Assembly: GCF_011290385.1 (NCBI RefSeq)
Contig: NZ_CP049785.1
Location: forward strand, 1 to 64,000
Length of the DNA: 64,000 nucleotides
From: Blattabacterium sp. DPU
GTDB lineage: Bacteria > Bacteroidota > Bacteroidia > Flavobacteriales > Blattabacteriaceae
Reading direction: 5' to 3'
Both the position numbers and the translations under genes were made by a program. Numbering within the stretch: the stretch's first letter is position 1; each line of letters opens with the position of its first letter. The notes beneath the pieces were generated by a model that was given only the letters and a program-made list of their open reading frames with translations, was not told the origin of the DNA and did no database searches. Below are positions 63,778 through 64,000 of the stretch, in pieces.

Positions 63778-64000
63778 TTATAAAGTTGATTTAAACTTTC
63801 AATAATAATAGAACATCCCTTTTGGATTTCTTTTTTTGTGATAGTCAATGGAGGAGATATCCGTATAAAATTCCTATGAAATAAAAAACGAAATAATATT
63901 AATCCTTTTTTTAAACAAGTTTTTAAAACTTTTTCTACTGTTTCTTTGTTATTTAGTTCAATAGATAAAAGAAGTCCTTTTCCATGAATATTTTTGATTT
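63774..64000 (-). CDS. Class-III (acetylornithine/ornithine-type) aminotransferase, C-terminal part
   Basis: Only the last 75 or so codons are inside the window. They read NIHGKGLLLSIEL (the RGKGLM.GIEL motif of the class-III fold), a KGLILFRFLFHRNFIRISPP segment, then LTITKKEI and a final helix. This matches the C-terminal domain of acetylornithine/ornithine aminotransferases (ArgD/RocD). Which of them, and the PLP-lysine region, cannot be judged from here. The stop TGA at 63774-63776 overlaps the truA TTG start. Confidence 0.8.
   Translation of the reverse strand, partial: IKNIHGKGLLLSIELNNKETVEKVLKTCLKKGLILFRFLFHRNFIRISPPLTITKKEIQKGCSIIIESLNQLYN

Noticed and set aside
1-64000. CRISPR arrays, prophage, transposons, rRNA operons
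   Set aside because: No regularly spaced repeats, integrase or transposase genes, or rRNA-like sequence were seen on either strand.

Overview
This window reads as a piece of the chromosome of a Flavobacteriales (Bacteroidota) endosymbiont. Blattabacterium, the cockroach fat-body symbiont, is the best fit. The DNA is extremely A+T-rich and almost entirely coding, with very short spacers, many ATGA-type start/stop overlaps and no mobile elements, phage or CRISPR. The gene content is Bacteroidota-like: an atpB-E-F-H-A-G cluster without atpD/atpC, a complete Alternative Complex III operon, a fused CcsBA haem-export protein, paired M16 peptidases, a DUF3127 protein and a 7TM-HD phosphodiesterase. 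Several genes carry TAnnTTTG boxes just upstream, the Bacteroidota -7 promoter element. The genus assignment is inference from this combination.

Layout. 1-4577 (-): F-type ATP synthase a, c, b, delta, alpha and partial gamma. 4.7-9.6 kb: a cystathionine gamma-synthase/lyase-family enzyme, cysS, folE, nadE (frame broken) and tsaB. 9.7-12.1 kb (+): a TrkH/TrkA-type K+ uptake pair. 12.2-20.2 kb (-): actF-E-D-C-B-A, the quinol:cytochrome c/HiPIP oxidoreductase. 20.4-24.8 kb (+): two M16 peptidases, a SufT/MIP18 protein, an SPFH protein and a DUF3127 protein. 24.8-30.3 kb (-): nth, clpC, dnaX, sucC. 30.4-32.3 kb (+): a LolD-like ATPase, an esterase and a TPR-like protein. 32.6-46.7 kb (-): sucB, sucA, alaS, a PlsC-type acyltransferase, ccsBA, a 202-bp tandem duplication, an MBL-fold hydrolase, recA, an MltD-like murein hydrolase and tatA. 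46.8-49.6 kb (-): sugar nucleotidyltransferase, a degenerate dUTPase and a flippase. 49.8-53.4 kb: clpP, three tRNAs (Arg, Pro, Ser), pgpH and an Lrp regulator. 53.7-64 kb: tsaD, gcvP, mdh, thiN, lptB, a SurA-like chaperone, an MsbA-like ABC exporter, truA and a partial class-III aminotransferase.

The genes describe an aerobic, respiring cell. SucAB/SucC and Mdh run part of the TCA cycle, ACIII passes quinol electrons onward, CcsBA supplies its haem c, TatA probably helps export the twin-arginine protein ActB, and the ATP synthase uses the gradient. Envelope genes (lptB, lolD-like, surA-like, mltD-like, flippase, acyltransferase) show a Gram-negative cell wall is kept.

The most notable signal is erosion of individual genes. 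Three genes (nadE, nth, dnaX) have their reading frames interrupted exactly at A12, A14 and A11 runs, with fully conserved sequence continuing in another frame. Each could be restored by polymerase or ribosome slippage, or each could be a sequencing error. In dnaX the break would separate a short gamma-like product from a tau-like one. DnaX has also lost its Walker B acids, zinc cysteines and arginine finger. Nth lacks its Fe-S cysteines, the dUTPase keeps only its last motif clearly, and ClpC lacks its N-terminal domain.
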